64,000 bases of DNA. Origin: Streptomyces anulatus (lineage in GTDB: Bacteria; Actinomycetota; Actinomycetes; Streptomycetales; Streptomycetaceae). The DNA lies in assembly GCF_000721175.1 (NCBI RefSeq), contig NZ_JOEZ01000002.1, positions 223,414-287,413 on the forward strand, read 5' to 3'. This document shows positions 1 to 8,226 of the stretch, one piece after another. Made by a program: the position numbers and the translations under genes. Every line of letters starts with the position of its first letter. The stretch's first letter is position 1. The notes under the pieces are model-generated. The model was not told the origin of the DNA and did no database searches. It saw only the letters and a program-made list of their open reading frames with translations.

Positions 1-859
1 CCTGGATCTGGTGCACGCCGATCGCCGCGTACTCCCGCAGCGACTCCGCGAGCGCCTCGGGCTTCCCTTTGAGCGTCCGCCGCCCGACGGACCACCCGGG
101 CTCACCGACGTACAGCGGCTCGGTGATCGCACCGATGACGATCGGCGCTTCGATTCCCGCCTCCTCCCGCAGGGCGTGCACCCGGGCGATCTGCGCGGGC
201 AGCCGGTCCCGGGAATCGCCCTGCGGCAGCCACCCGTCCCCGCGCACGGCAGCCCGGCGCGTGGCGGCGGGCGAGGAGCCGCCCACCCAGACCGGCACCC
301 GCTCCTGGGCGGGCCGGGGCAACTGCCCCAGCCCGCCGAAGGAGAACCGCTCCCCCGCGAACTCCGGGTACTCCTCGGGCCCGAGCGCCGCCCGCAGAGC
401 GTCGATCGACTCGTCCAGCACGCCCCCGCGCCCGTCGAAGTCCGCCCCGACCGCCTCGAACTCCTCCCGTACGTGCCCGGCCCCGACGCCCAGGATCAGC
501 CGGCCGCCGCTGAGGTGGTCGAGAGTGGCGTACTGCTTGGCGGTGACGAGCGGATGGCGCAGCCCGACGACGGCGACATGACTCATCAGGAGGACGCGGC
601 CCGTGACCCCGGCGAGGTACGAGAGCGTGGCGACGGGGTCGTACCAGACGGTGCTCATGCCGTCCGCGAGCCGTAGCGGGATGGCGACATGGTCACAGCC
701 GGCGATGTAGGCGAAACCGCCGTGGTCGGCGGCACGGGCGACGCCGACGAGATCGGCGGGGGTCGCCGTCGCCTCCCAGGGTTCCGCGTAGATGACGCTC
801 TGCGACTGGACCGGCAGCTGCATCCCGTACGACAGCGGCCCGCTGGGCAGTATCGGCAC
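1..859 (-). CDS. LLM-class F420-dependent oxidoreductase, 3' end beyond the window
   Basis: The frame opens at a GTG (859) with a GGAGG ribosome site six bases upstream and runs without a stop to the window edge, giving about 286 residues. The product reads as a luciferase-like TIM barrel: an N-terminal strand with Pro and Gln near 'YGMQLPVQ', then 'LTAKQ'-type and 'GGRLILGVGAG' segments and a C-terminal 'PVWVGGSSPAATRRAA' segment typical of TIGR03619-like F420-dependent oxidoreductases. Such enzymes transfer hydride between F420H2 and a variable substrate, so the substrate cannot be assigned. Only the last few dozen residues should be missing. It reads away from the pectin genes and is probably not part of their regulon. 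Confidence 0.85.
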   Translation of the reverse strand, partial: MPILPSGPLSYGMQLPVQSQSVIYAEPWEATATPADLVGVARAADHGGFAYIAGCDHVAIPLRLADGMSTVWYDPVATLSYLAGVTGRVLLMSHVAVVGLRHPLVTAKQYATLDHLSGGRLILGVGAGHVREEFEAVGADFDGRGGVLDESIDALRAALGPEEYPEFAGERFSFGGLGQLPRPAQERVPVWVGGSSPAATRRAAVRGDGWLPQGDSRDRLPAQIARVHALREEAGIEAPIVIGAITEPLYVGEPGWSVGRRTLKGKPEALAESLREYAAIGVHQIQ

Positions 860-1050
860 GGCGGCCTCCTTCCCCTGTGCCCCAGGGCGATCCCGCCCCG
901 GGTGACGGCCGCCATCGTCGTACCTGACGGGCCATCAGACAAGAGGGGCGGGCGCACCCCCGGATCCACCGGCCCGGCATCACCGCACCCGCGCCGCCCC
1001 GGCGGGCGAGCGGCGACCCGGACCCCTCCGGCGGCGGGCCGGAACAAGGA

Positions 1051-1066
1051 GTGGAAGCGCTTCCAC
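1051..1066. promoter_or_regulatory. LacI-family operator, perfect 16-bp palindrome
   Basis: The sequence GTGGAAGCGCTTCCAC is an exact palindrome with the CG centre typical of LacI/GalR-family operators (compare the Streptomyces CebR box, TGGGAGCGCTCCCA). It lies about 200 bases upstream of the likely transcription start. Regulation by a LacI-type protein is inferred; no such gene is in the window. Confidence 0.7.
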
Positions 1067-1263
1067 CCGGTCACCCCGGTCGGCAGTCCCCGAAGGTGTG
1101 CGCGTCCACCCTCCTCCCCCGGCAGCTCGCGCCGCGCCCGGCGCACCGCACGCCGAGATCACTCCCGCCTCACCTCCAGATCGACCCAATTCTCCGACCT
1201 ACGAACGGCTTTGGCGATCGCGAGAGCGCCGCACGGCGCGTGAATCCGACCGCCGCGCGCACC

Positions 1264-1293
1264 TTGCCAGAGCCGCAGACCCCCCTCTATCTT
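1264..1293 (+). promoter_or_regulatory. Candidate promoter for the pectate lyase
   Basis: TTGCCA (1264-1269) and TATCTT (1288-1293) are separated by 18 bases and resemble a housekeeping -35/-10 pair. Transcription would begin near 1300, just before the operator at 1311-1322, so a bound repressor would block initiation. A second -35-like TTGACA lies at 1384-1389 without a convincing -10. Confidence 0.45.
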
Positions 1294-1310
1294 CACTGAA
1301 CAGGAGAAAG

Positions 1311-1322
1311 GAAAGCGCTTTC
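1311..1322. promoter_or_regulatory. LacI-family operator near the transcription start
   Basis: GAAAGCGCTTTC is a perfect 12-bp palindrome sharing the AAGCGCTT core with the sites at 1051 and 13763. Its place just after the candidate promoter fits repression. Confidence 0.6.
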
Positions 1323-1368
1323 TAGCCCCGCGCAAAATCTCCCGGACGAAGGATCGAGACGAGACCCA

Positions 1369-1382
1369 TGGAAGCGCTCTCA
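1369..1382. promoter_or_regulatory. Imperfect LacI-family operator
   Basis: TGGAAGCGCTCTCA matches the left half of the operator exactly and the right half with two mismatches. It abuts a TTGACA hexamer at 1384. Three operators within 330 bases could support DNA looping. Confidence 0.45.
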
Positions 1383-1441
1383 CTTGACATGCACCTGACG
1401 TTCATGACGTCACCCACCCCCGAAGACGCAGGGAGAAGAAC

Positions 1442-3007
1442 ATGAGGCAACCCGTCACACGGCGGCTGCAGGCAGCACTGGCCACCCTGGCCCTCGCGGT
1501 CGCGGCCGGCGGCATCGTCCTGTCGGCGCCCGAGGCGTCGGCGGCGGCCGGCAGCGCCACGGGCTACGCCACCCAGAACGGCGGAACCACCGGCGGCGCC
1601 GGCGGACGGACCGTGCGGGCCACCACCGGCACCGCGATCCACACGGCCCTGTGCGGCCGCGCCGCGGACAGCACCCCGATCGTCATCGAGGTCGAAGGCA
1701 CCATCAACCACGGCAACACCAGCAAGGTGTCCGGCGGCAGCTGCAACACGGCCGACGGCGTGATCGAGCTGAAGCAGATCAGCAACGTCACGATCGTGGG
1801 CGTCGGCGGTGGCGCCGTCTTCGACCAGATCGGCATCCACATACGCGAGTCCAGCAACATCATCATCCAGAACGTGACCGTCCGGAACGTCAGGAAGTCG
1901 GGGTCCCCCACCTCCAACGGCGGGGACGCCATCGGCATGGAATCCGGGGTCCGCAACGTCTGGGTCGATCACACGACGCTGGAGGCGTCGGGCGGCGAGT
2001 CCGAAGGGTACGACGGACTCTTCGACATGAAGGCCGACACCCGGTACGTGACCCTCTCCTACAGCATCCTGCGCAACTCGGGGCGCGGCGGCCTGGTGGG
2101 GTCCAGCGAGAGCGACGTCTCCAACGGGTTCGTCACCTACCACCACAACCTGTACGAGAACATCGACTCCCGCGCGCCCCTGCTGCGCGGCGGGATCGCC
2201 CACATGTACAACAACCACTACGTGCGGCTCAACTCGTCCGGCATCAACTCCCGCGCCAACGCCCGCGCCAAGGTGGAGAACAACTACTTCGAGGACTCCA
2301 AGGACGTCCTGGGCACCTTCTACACCGACGCCGCCGGCTACTGGCAGGTCAGCGGCAACACGCTGGACAACGTGACCTGGTCGAGCCCCGGCAGTGACAA
2401 CAACCCCGCCGGGCCCGACATGAAGTCCACCACCACCGTCAGCATCCCCTACGCCTACGCCCCCGACGCGGCCGGCTGTGTGCCGGACGTCGTGAGCCGG
2501 ACGGCGGGCGCCGGCAAGGGACTGAAGGTCTCGGACGGCAACTGCGCGACCGAGCCCACACCCGGCCCCACCGAGCCCACACCGGACCCCACCGACCCGA
2601 CCCCCGGCCCCACCGACCCCACACCGCCGAGCGGGACCAACCTCAGCATCGGCGCCGGGTCCGACGGATCGAGCAAGGCGTCCGGGACCAGCTTCGGCAA
2701 CCTGCGGGACGGTGACCTGAACACCTACTGGTCGCCCGCCGGTTCGACCGGTCACGCCTCGATCAAGTGGGACAGCCCCACCGCCGTGTCCTCGGTCGTC
2801 ATCCGGGAGGCGGCGGGATCCGCGGGCTCCATCAGGGCCTGGCGGCTCCTCGACGCCGACACCGGAGCCGTCCTGGCCTCCGGCGACGGGGCGGGGTCGG
2901 CGGGGGCCGTCTCCTTCCCCCGCACCACGCTGCGCAAGATCACCTTCGAGATCGTCGGCTCGACCGGCACCCCGAGGATCGCCGAGTACGAGACCTACGC
3001 CTCCTAG
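1442..3007 (+). CDS. Secreted pectate lyase (PL1) with Thr/Pro linker and discoidin-like module
   Basis: A 521-residue exported enzyme that should cleave de-esterified polygalacturonan by beta-elimination outside the cell. Residues 1-35 are a Sec signal peptide ending near ASA. The PL1 beta-helix covers about 45-345 and shows the family marks VWVDH (173-177), DGLFDM (191-196) and RAPLLRG (244-250), which holds the catalytic Arg. A repetitive Thr/Pro/Glu/Asp linker (about 370-398) leads to a C-terminal F5/8 type C-like module (about 399-521) seen in many Streptomyces carbohydrate enzymes and presumably binding polysaccharide. The ATG start follows a GGGAGAAG ribosome site. Upstream LacI-type operators suggest substrate induction. 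A strong hairpin follows the stop. Confidence 0.93.
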   Translation: MRQPVTRRLQAALATLALAVAAGGIVLSAPEASAAAGSATGYATQNGGTTGGAGGRTVRATTGTAIHTALCGRAADSTPIVIEVEGTINHGNTSKVSGGSCNTADGVIELKQISNVTIVGVGGGAVFDQIGIHIRESSNIIIQNVTVRNVRKSGSPTSNGGDAIGMESGVRNVWVDHTTLEASGGESEGYDGLFDMKADTRYVTLSYSILRNSGRGGLVGSSESDVSNGFVTYHHNLYENIDSRAPLLRGGIAHMYNNHYVRLNSSGINSRANARAKVENNYFEDSKDVLGTFYTDAAGYWQVSGNTLDNVTWSSPGSDNNPAGPDMKSTTTVSIPYAYAPDAAGCVPDVVSRTAGAGKGLKVSDGNCATEPTPGPTEPTPDPTDPTPGPTDPTPPSGTNLSIGAGSDGSSKASGTSFGNLRDGDLNTYWSPAGSTGHASIKWDSPTAVSSVVIREAAGSAGSIRAWRLLDADTGAVLASGDGAGSAGAVSFPRTTLRKITFEIVGSTGTPRIAEYETYAS

Positions 3008-3086
3008 GACCGCTCGTCGCACAGGAGTCGGTCGTCGCCCGGCGGCCGGCCGTACGACGGCCGGCTCCGGCGACCAGCTCCCCGCG

Positions 3087-3140
3087 CACCGGCCAGGGCC
3101 CGCACTCCCCGCTCGACGGGGGTGCGGGCCCTGCCCGGTG
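3087..3140. terminator. Strong hairpin between convergent pectate lyase and pectinesterase genes
   Basis: The arms AGGGCCCGCAC (3095-3105) and GTGCGGGCCCT (3122-3132) pair exactly. CCCCG/CGGGG inside and CACCGG/CCGGTG outside extend the stem, with loop CTCGA at 3112-3116. It can serve both converging genes. Confidence 0.85.
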
Positions 3141-3167
3141 TGGAGCGCCCGACGGCGGCGCGCCGGA

Positions 3168-4271
3168 TCATCCGAGCGGCCGCCAGTCGCCCAGCCAGCG
3201 GGCCGGGGTGTGCGCACGGGCCTCGGATGCGCTGAGCTGGGGCCGGTTCGCCGGGACGGTGATCCGGGCGCCGGGGCCGGTGTTGCGGTGTTCGGCGAAG
3301 CGCTGGTCCTGCCACGGGTGGCCGGCGGACATGGTGGCGTACGGCGCGGACGCGTCGATGCCCGCGCCGAGGTGGCTCTCGCGGACGGTGAGCATCGGGC
3401 GCGCGGTGAGGTCGGAGGACGGCACCCAGGGGCGCGCCAGCTTGTAGTACCCGTCGGGGGCCGTGCTGGTCACGCGGGAGCGCAGGACCAGGTAGCCGTG
3501 CGGGTTGGCCCCGGCGGTGCTGGGCGCGAAGACGAAGCCGTGGGGCGCGGCCGCCAGGTCGGGGCGGGTGAGGGTGCGGAAGTGGCAGCGGTCGTAGACG
3601 GCGGATGCGCGGCCGAAGACGAAGTCCACGTCACCCTCCATGTAGCAGTCGCGGTAGTACTGCCGGGCGAACACGGCGAGGGAGGGCGAGTCGGCGTACA
3701 GCGTGTCCTGGTGGCCGAGGAACCGGCAGCCGTGGAACGCCGACCGGTCGCCCTGGACCTTGATCGCCACCGCCTGGGTGCCGGTGTACTCCGGGTTGTC
3801 GGAGCGCAGCCAGTCGTTGGCGAAGGTCAGGTCGCGGGCGGTGAAACCCGCGGCCTTGACCGTGACCGACGCCGATCCGCTGGTGCCCAGGGTTCCGGAG
3901 CCGTCGGGCTTGGGCGTGCCCGCCGCGTTGCCGTACACCAGGACCGTGTCGCGGGCGTCGGGGCTCGCGCCGATCAGGGTGAGGTCGCGGTGTTCGGCGC
4001 CGACGACGAGCGTGGCCCGGTGGACGCCGGCGGCGATCACGACGGTGCGGCCGGTTCCGGTGGCCGCGTCGACGGCGGACTGTACGTCGGTGTGGTCACC
4101 GCGGCCGTGCGCGTCGACGTACAGCGTGCGGGGGTCCCGCCGCCGAGCCGGTGAGCCGTAGCGGCCGAAGGGGCGGGGGTCCGCGGCCCGGGCGCGGGCG
4201 GCCGGTGCGCCGAGGGCGAGCGTGGCGCCCGCGCCGGCGATCAGGGACAGGGCGGTGCGTCGGGTGGGCAT
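3168..4271 (-). CDS. Secreted pectinesterase (CE8)
   Basis: A 367-residue pectin methylesterase that would remove methyl groups so that the pectate lyases can act. The N-terminus has a twin-arginine style signal (TRRTALS, hydrophobic core, cut near ARA at about 30). Family motifs are GHQDT (186-190) and GDVDFVFG (213-220), carrying the two catalytic Asp residues. The usual LGRPW box appears as LARPW (278-282), a mild variation next to a conserved Arg. The ATG start has GAGGAG six to eight bases upstream. It faces the first pectate lyase and lies downstream of a terminator ending the second one, so it is probably transcribed alone. Confidence 0.92.
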   Translation of the reverse strand: MPTRRTALSLIAGAGATLALGAPAARARAADPRPFGRYGSPARRRDPRTLYVDAHGRGDHTDVQSAVDAATGTGRTVVIAAGVHRATLVVGAEHRDLTLIGASPDARDTVLVYGNAAGTPKPDGSGTLGTSGSASVTVKAAGFTARDLTFANDWLRSDNPEYTGTQAVAIKVQGDRSAFHGCRFLGHQDTLYADSPSLAVFARQYYRDCYMEGDVDFVFGRASAVYDRCHFRTLTRPDLAAAPHGFVFAPSTAGANPHGYLVLRSRVTSTAPDGYYKLARPWVPSSDLTARPMLTVRESHLGAGIDASAPYATMSAGHPWQDQRFAEHRNTGPGARITVPANRPQLSASEARAHTPARWLGDWRPLG

Positions 4272-4299
4272 GGCGGTACTCCTCGGGTGAGAGGCGAAA

Positions 4300-4352
4300 G
4301 GCCGGAGCGGCGCTCTCCGGGGTGCTGGAGAGCATGCGGTGCCGCTCCGGCC
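4300..4352 (-). terminator. Long two-part hairpin after the second pectate lyase
   Basis: GGCCGGAGCGGC (4300-4311) pairs perfectly with GCCGCTCCGGCC (4341-4352), and GCTCTCC (4312-4318) pairs inside with GGAGAGC (4327-4333). It lies between the lyase stop (4442) and the pectinesterase start (4271). It also overlaps the pectinesterase leader, so attenuation cannot be excluded. Confidence 0.75.
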
Positions 4353-4441
4353 GGTTCAGGGGGACGCGGGTACGGAGAGTGCGCTGTGGGGTGCGGGCTG
4401 CTCCGGGACCGGGCGCGGACCGGTTCCGGAGTACGCGCCGG

Positions 4442-5782
4442 TCACCGCCGGCCGGACGCCCTGCCCGCCCCGGCCTTCAGGCCGACCAGCACGGGGACGG
4501 CCCGGGGGTGGTGGACCGTCGTGCGCAGTCCGGGGGTCCAGCCGGCTCCCTCGGTGAGCTGCTCGCCGGGGACGCCGGCGTTGTGCACGGCGATCAGATC
4601 GGTCCTGCGTCCGTTGACGTAGTTGTTCTCCGCGGTGAGCGGGGCCTCCGACCACTTCTTCAGGACAGTGGCCCGGTCCACGCCGCCGGCGAGGGTGAAC
4701 GCGTTGTGCTCGGCGACCAGGCGGGACTCCGCGCCGATGCCGTACGTGTATCCGTAGGAGCCGGCCCGGGTGGCGACGAAGTGGTTGTTGTACGAGTCGA
4801 CCTGGCCGAAGCGGACGCGGGGCGCGCGCTCCTTGACGTCCTTGAACAGGTTGTGGTGGAGCGTCACGCGGAGCTTGCCGCGGTCGGTCGCGCCGGCGCC
4901 GTCGCTGTTGCCGATGAGCATGGTCTTGTCGTGGTCCTTGAGGACGTTCCACGACACGGTGACCAGGTCGGCGCCGCGCACGATGTCGAAGAGCCCGTCG
5001 TGCTGCTGGTACACCTGGCCGAAGTAGTGGGGCTGCCCGGAGTCGGGGCGGTCGCCGTCACTGAAGGTGTTGTGGTCGACCCAGACGTGCCGGGAGCCGT
5101 ACACGACGAGGTTGTCGTACTCCGAGTTCCAGGCGCCCGCGCTGCCGTCCGTGGGGTCCCACTGGGGGAAGCAGTCGTAGGTGTCCTCGAAGGAGATGTT
5201 GCGGACGATGACGTTGGAGACGTCCCTGACCTGGAGACTGGCGCCGATGATCTCGGGGTTCTCGCCGACCCCGATCAGGGTGGTGTTGGACGGGACCCGG
5301 ACGTTGACGGCGGCCTGCTGGAGTTTCGCGGAGGCCGCCCGGGCGTCCTCCAGCGGGCCCTCGGGTGTCCGGCCGGTGCCCCAGACCTCCGGGTCGTAGG
5401 CGGCGAGGTACTTCTCCAGGGTGTAGCCGCCGGTCTCGTACTGCTCGCAGCCGATCGGGGTGCCGTCGGCGTCGGAGTTGCCGTGGATGGTGCCGGCGAC
5501 CCTGACGATCTTCGGCGCGTCGCCCGCCTCCTCGAAGGCGGCGACGAGCTCGGCCCGGTCGGTCACCGTGTAGACGTGCTCGGGTGCGGCGTCCGCGCCA
5601 CCCGTTGTGGAGCCCTCGGCGGCGGCCCAGCCGTCCCCGGCGGGCAGGACGGCGCGCTCGATCCCCGCACCGTGGTGGCGCGGCTGCGGGGCGGCCTGGG
5701 CGGGGACGCTCAGCGCAAGGGCCATCGAGGCGCAGCCCAGCGTGACGGCGACGGCCCGGATGTGACGCGTGCGTGCGGGCAT
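4442..5782 (-). CDS. Secreted pectate lyase (PL1)
   Basis: A 446-residue exported PL1 enzyme without a carbohydrate-binding tail. Residues 1-30 are a Sec signal peptide ending AQA. The family marks are VWVDHNTF (233-240), HDGLFDI (261-267) and RAPRVRFG (319-326) with the catalytic Arg. The insert around 100-160, with a conserved EQYETGGYTLEKYLAAYDP segment, and the 'CFPQWDPTDG' loop are typical of the longer bacterial lyases. The ATG start has AGAAGGA upstream. It is followed by a hairpin and preceded by the acetylesterase gene (gap 75 bases), with which it may be co-transcribed. Confidence 0.93.
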   Translation of the reverse strand: MPARTRHIRAVAVTLGCASMALALSVPAQAAPQPRHHGAGIERAVLPAGDGWAAAEGSTTGGADAAPEHVYTVTDRAELVAAFEEAGDAPKIVRVAGTIHGNSDADGTPIGCEQYETGGYTLEKYLAAYDPEVWGTGRTPEGPLEDARAASAKLQQAAVNVRVPSNTTLIGVGENPEIIGASLQVRDVSNVIVRNISFEDTYDCFPQWDPTDGSAGAWNSEYDNLVVYGSRHVWVDHNTFSDGDRPDSGQPHYFGQVYQQHDGLFDIVRGADLVTVSWNVLKDHDKTMLIGNSDGAGATDRGKLRVTLHHNLFKDVKERAPRVRFGQVDSYNNHFVATRAGSYGYTYGIGAESRLVAEHNAFTLAGGVDRATVLKKWSEAPLTAENNYVNGRRTDLIAVHNAGVPGEQLTEGAGWTPGLRTTVHHPRAVPVLVGLKAGAGRASGRR

Positions 5783-5857
5783 GGCGAATCCTTCTCTGTC
5801 GTCGGAGGAAGCGGAGGAAGGGGGGTGGAGGAGGGAGAGGGGGCTGGGGCCCGCCGG

Positions 5858-6688
5858 TCAGGCCGGCCGGCCCCAGGTGATCCGGTCGCCCGGGACCTCG
5901 TCGTCGAGGCGGCGGAGGTCGCGGTTCGCGAGGACGCCCACGTCCAGCAGCGCGCGTGCGGTCATCCGGGCCACGTCGACCGCGCCCGGCGGCCCGAAGT
6001 GGGTGTTGTCCTCCTTGCCCGCCGGGTAGTTGGGTGACTCGCCGGGCTCCAGCCAGAGGAAGTAGGGCAGGGTGCCGTCCGGCCCCAGCTGCTGCCAGCG
6101 GGCGAGGGACAGAGCCTGGAGGTCGAGCAGCGGGACGCCCTCCTCGGCCGCCAGGGCGCGCATGGCGGCGGGATACTCGCCGTGGGTGGGGCGGGCGGTG
6201 CCGTCGGGGGCGAACCGGCGCCGCTCGACGGAGGTGATCAGCACCGGTCGGGCCCCTCGGGCGCGGGCGCCCTTCACGTACTGGCGCAGGTACTCCTGGT
6301 AGGTGGTGTACGGGTCGGTCCCGCGGGCCGGGTCGTCGGTCTTCTCGTCGTTGTGCCCGAACTGGACGAGGACCAGGTCGTCGCGGCGGACGCCGTCCAG
6401 GAGGGCGGTGAGACGGCCCTCGTCGATGAAGCTCTTGGAACTGCGGCCGTTCACCGCGTGGTTGGCGACCCTGAGGTGGTGGGCGAGGAAGAAGGGGAGC
6501 GCCATGCCCCAGCCCGTCTCGGGCGCGGCGTCGGCGGTCTTCGCGGCGGCCGTGGAGTCGCCGGCGATGTGCACCGTACGGGGGCGGGGCCCGCCTGTGC
6601 CGCCGCCGTGGGCGAGCGCCGGGGTGGCGGTGAGGGCGAGGGGCAGGGTGATGAGTGCGGTGGCCGTCTGTCTACGGGTGAGTGACAC
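5858..6688 (-). CDS. Rhamnogalacturonan acetylesterase-like SGNH hydrolase (CE12)
   Basis: A 276-residue exported esterase expected to remove acetyl groups from rhamnogalacturonan. The signal is twin-arginine-like (LTRRQTAT, cut near ALA at 26). The SGNH blocks are clear: GDST (43-46, nucleophile Ser), NGRSSKSF (80-87), GHND (111-114) and a late DNTHF with the catalytic Asp/His. This set matches the RgaE/YesT group. The start is a GTG preceded by GAGAGAGG. A hairpin just upstream separates it from the binding-protein gene, so it probably starts a unit with the second pectate lyase. Confidence 0.88.
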   Translation of the reverse strand: MSLTRRQTATALITLPLALTATPALAHGGGTGGPRPRTVHIAGDSTAAAKTADAAPETGWGMALPFFLAHHLRVANHAVNGRSSKSFIDEGRLTALLDGVRRDDLVLVQFGHNDEKTDDPARGTDPYTTYQEYLRQYVKGARARGARPVLITSVERRRFAPDGTARPTHGEYPAAMRALAAEEGVPLLDLQALSLARWQQLGPDGTLPYFLWLEPGESPNYPAGKEDNTHFGPPGAVDVARMTARALLDVGVLANRDLRRLDDEVPGDRITWGRPA

Positions 6689-6732
6689 GGGGGCTGCCTC
6701 TCTCGGAGGATGTGCGCGCGTGCGCGGGGAGA

Positions 6733-6773
6733 GAGACCGGCGGCGGGGCGCGACCCGGTCCGCCGCCGGTCTC
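6733..6773 (-). terminator. Terminator after the ABC binding-protein gene
   Basis: GAGACCGGCGGCGG (6733-6746) pairs exactly with CCGCCGCCGGTCTC (6760-6773) around a 13-base loop. It closes the six-gene operon that starts near 13.7 kb. Confidence 0.8.
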
Positions 6774-6812
6774 CCGTCATCGGGGACTGGAACGTGCGGG
6801 ACTGCGGGGGGC

Positions 6813-8147
6813 TCAGCCGTTGCCCAGCTCCGCCCATTCCTTGTTGGCGGCGTTCAGCTCCTCGGCCATCTTGTCCAGGAACTGCTTGGCCGTGATCTTG
6901 CCGAGGAGCAGCTTCTGGAACTCCGGCTCGTTGTCCGCCTTGCTGATGTTGTTCCAGTCGGGCAGGTAGTAGGGGAGGTCGACGACCTTGGTGGAGCCGT
7001 CCGTCAGCGCCTTCGCGGCCAGCGCGGTCGACTCGGTCTCGTTGATCCACGGGTCCTTCGCCGCTTCGGCGTTGGCCGGGATGGCGCCCGCCGACTCGTT
7101 CCACTTGCTGTTGGACGTGTGGGAGGCGGCGAACTCGATGAACTTCCACGCCGCGGTCTTGTTGTCGCTCGACCGGAAGAGGCCGAGTCCGTCGACGGGG
7201 TTGGAGACCTGCACGCGGGTGCCGCCGTCCCCGATGGGGGCCGGGATGCCGGCGAACTTGCCGTCGCCCAGGGCCTTCGCGTGGTCCTGGTAGGAGCCGA
7301 GGTTGTGGCTCAGCATGCCGATGGTGCCGGTGTCCCACTGCGCGACCATCTTGGTGAAGTCGTTGTTGACGTCGGCCGCGGGCGTGGTCCTCTTGAAGAG
7401 GCCCGCGTACTTCTCCAGGGCGGCGACGTTCTTCGGGTCGTTGAGCGTCGTCCTGTCGCCGTCCCAGAACTCCGTGATGCCGGACTGCCCGTAGACGGCG
7501 TCCAGCGCCTGGGCGATGGAGCCGGCGCCACCGCGGATGGTGTAGCCGAACTTGTTGTTCTTGGCGTCGGTGAGCTTCTCGGCCGCAGTGTAGAAGTTCG
7601 CCCAGGTGTCGGGGGCCTTCAGCCCGGCCTGCTCGAACAGGTCGGTGCGGTACCAGAGCACGCCGTTGTTCGCGGAGGTCGGGACGGAGTAGAGGTCGTC
7701 GCCCCGGCCGGCGGCCGATCTGACGCTCTCGACCATGGAGTCGACGAGCTTGCCCTCCAGGGAGGACCCCTTCAGCCGCTTGTTGACCGGCTCCAGGGCT
7801 TCCTGCGAGACCATGTTGGCGAGGTAGGCGGTGCCGACCCCGCCCACGTCGGGCAGCCCGCCGCCGGCGATCGCCGTGTCGTACTTGGACTGGACGTCGG
7901 CGATGGGGATCGGGACGTACTTCACCTTGATGTCCGGGTGCTGCTTCTCGAAGTCCTTGATGATCTCGGTCCAGATGGCGGTGCGCGGCCCGCCGTTGTT
8001 GTCCCAGAAGGTGATCTCGCCCTTGCCGCTTCCTTCCGTGCCGGCTCCGCTGCCGTCGTCGCCGCACGCGGCGGCCGTCAGCGCGAGGGCTGCCACGAGG
8101 GAGACAGCGGATGCGGTACGCCCCCGCCGGGTCTTCGAGATGTTCAT
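6813..8147 (-). CDS. Sugar ABC transporter substrate-binding lipoprotein
   Basis: A 444-residue extracellular family 1 solute-binding protein. The N-terminus has basic residues, a hydrophobic stretch and a lipobox LTAAAC, so it should be anchored to the outer membrane face. The mature part shows the usual pattern ('EITFWDNNGGPRTAIW' start, 'FEKQHPDIKVKYVPI', then late Trp/Gly-rich segments). The ligand is probably a pectin- or hemicellulose-derived oligosaccharide, by context. The ATG at 8147 follows GGAAGAG; the same frame is open further upstream but there it overlaps the glycosidase gene. It is the last gene of the permease operon, an unusual place, and its 79-base leader carries a tandem repeat. 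Confidence 0.9.
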   Translation of the reverse strand: MNISKTRRGRTASAVSLVAALALTAAACGDDGSGAGTEGSGKGEITFWDNNGGPRTAIWTEIIKDFEKQHPDIKVKYVPIPIADVQSKYDTAIAGGGLPDVGGVGTAYLANMVSQEALEPVNKRLKGSSLEGKLVDSMVESVRSAAGRGDDLYSVPTSANNGVLWYRTDLFEQAGLKAPDTWANFYTAAEKLTDAKNNKFGYTIRGGAGSIAQALDAVYGQSGITEFWDGDRTTLNDPKNVAALEKYAGLFKRTTPAADVNNDFTKMVAQWDTGTIGMLSHNLGSYQDHAKALGDGKFAGIPAPIGDGGTRVQVSNPVDGLGLFRSSDNKTAAWKFIEFAASHTSNSKWNESAGAIPANAEAAKDPWINETESTALAAKALTDGSTKVVDLPYYLPDWNNISKADNEPEFQKLLLGKITAKQFLDKMAEELNAANKEWAELGNG

Positions 8148-8185
8148 GGTCGGCTCTTCCCTGTCGGATGTGTCGGGGTGGTTCT

Positions 8186-8216
8186 GCACGTCTGCGCTTC
8201 CGCACGTCTGCGCTTC
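8186..8216. repeat. Tandem 15-bp direct repeat in the binding-protein leader
   Basis: GCACGTCTGCGCTTC occurs at 8186-8200 and again at 8202-8216, a 16-base period. It fills much of the space between the glycosidase stop and the binding-protein start. It could set the level of the last gene through a local RNA structure or an internal promoter, or be a simple slippage duplication. Confidence 0.7.
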
Positions 8217-8226
8217 TGCGGGGGGT

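Larger units (their letters stand above)
860..1441. other. Divergent regulatory region of the first pectate lyase
   Basis: No gene is apparent in these 582 bases. The region holds three LacI-type operator sequences (listed separately) and a promoter-like pair reading right towards the pectate lyase. A long GC-rich stretch near 960-1030 shows no coding pattern. Confidence 0.6.

Noticed and set aside
4151..6037. Very long open frame on the strand opposite the pectinesterase and second pectate lyase
   Set aside because: It is the antisense shadow of GC-rich genes, rich in Gly/Arg/Val without any domain, while the other strand encodes clear secreted enzymes.
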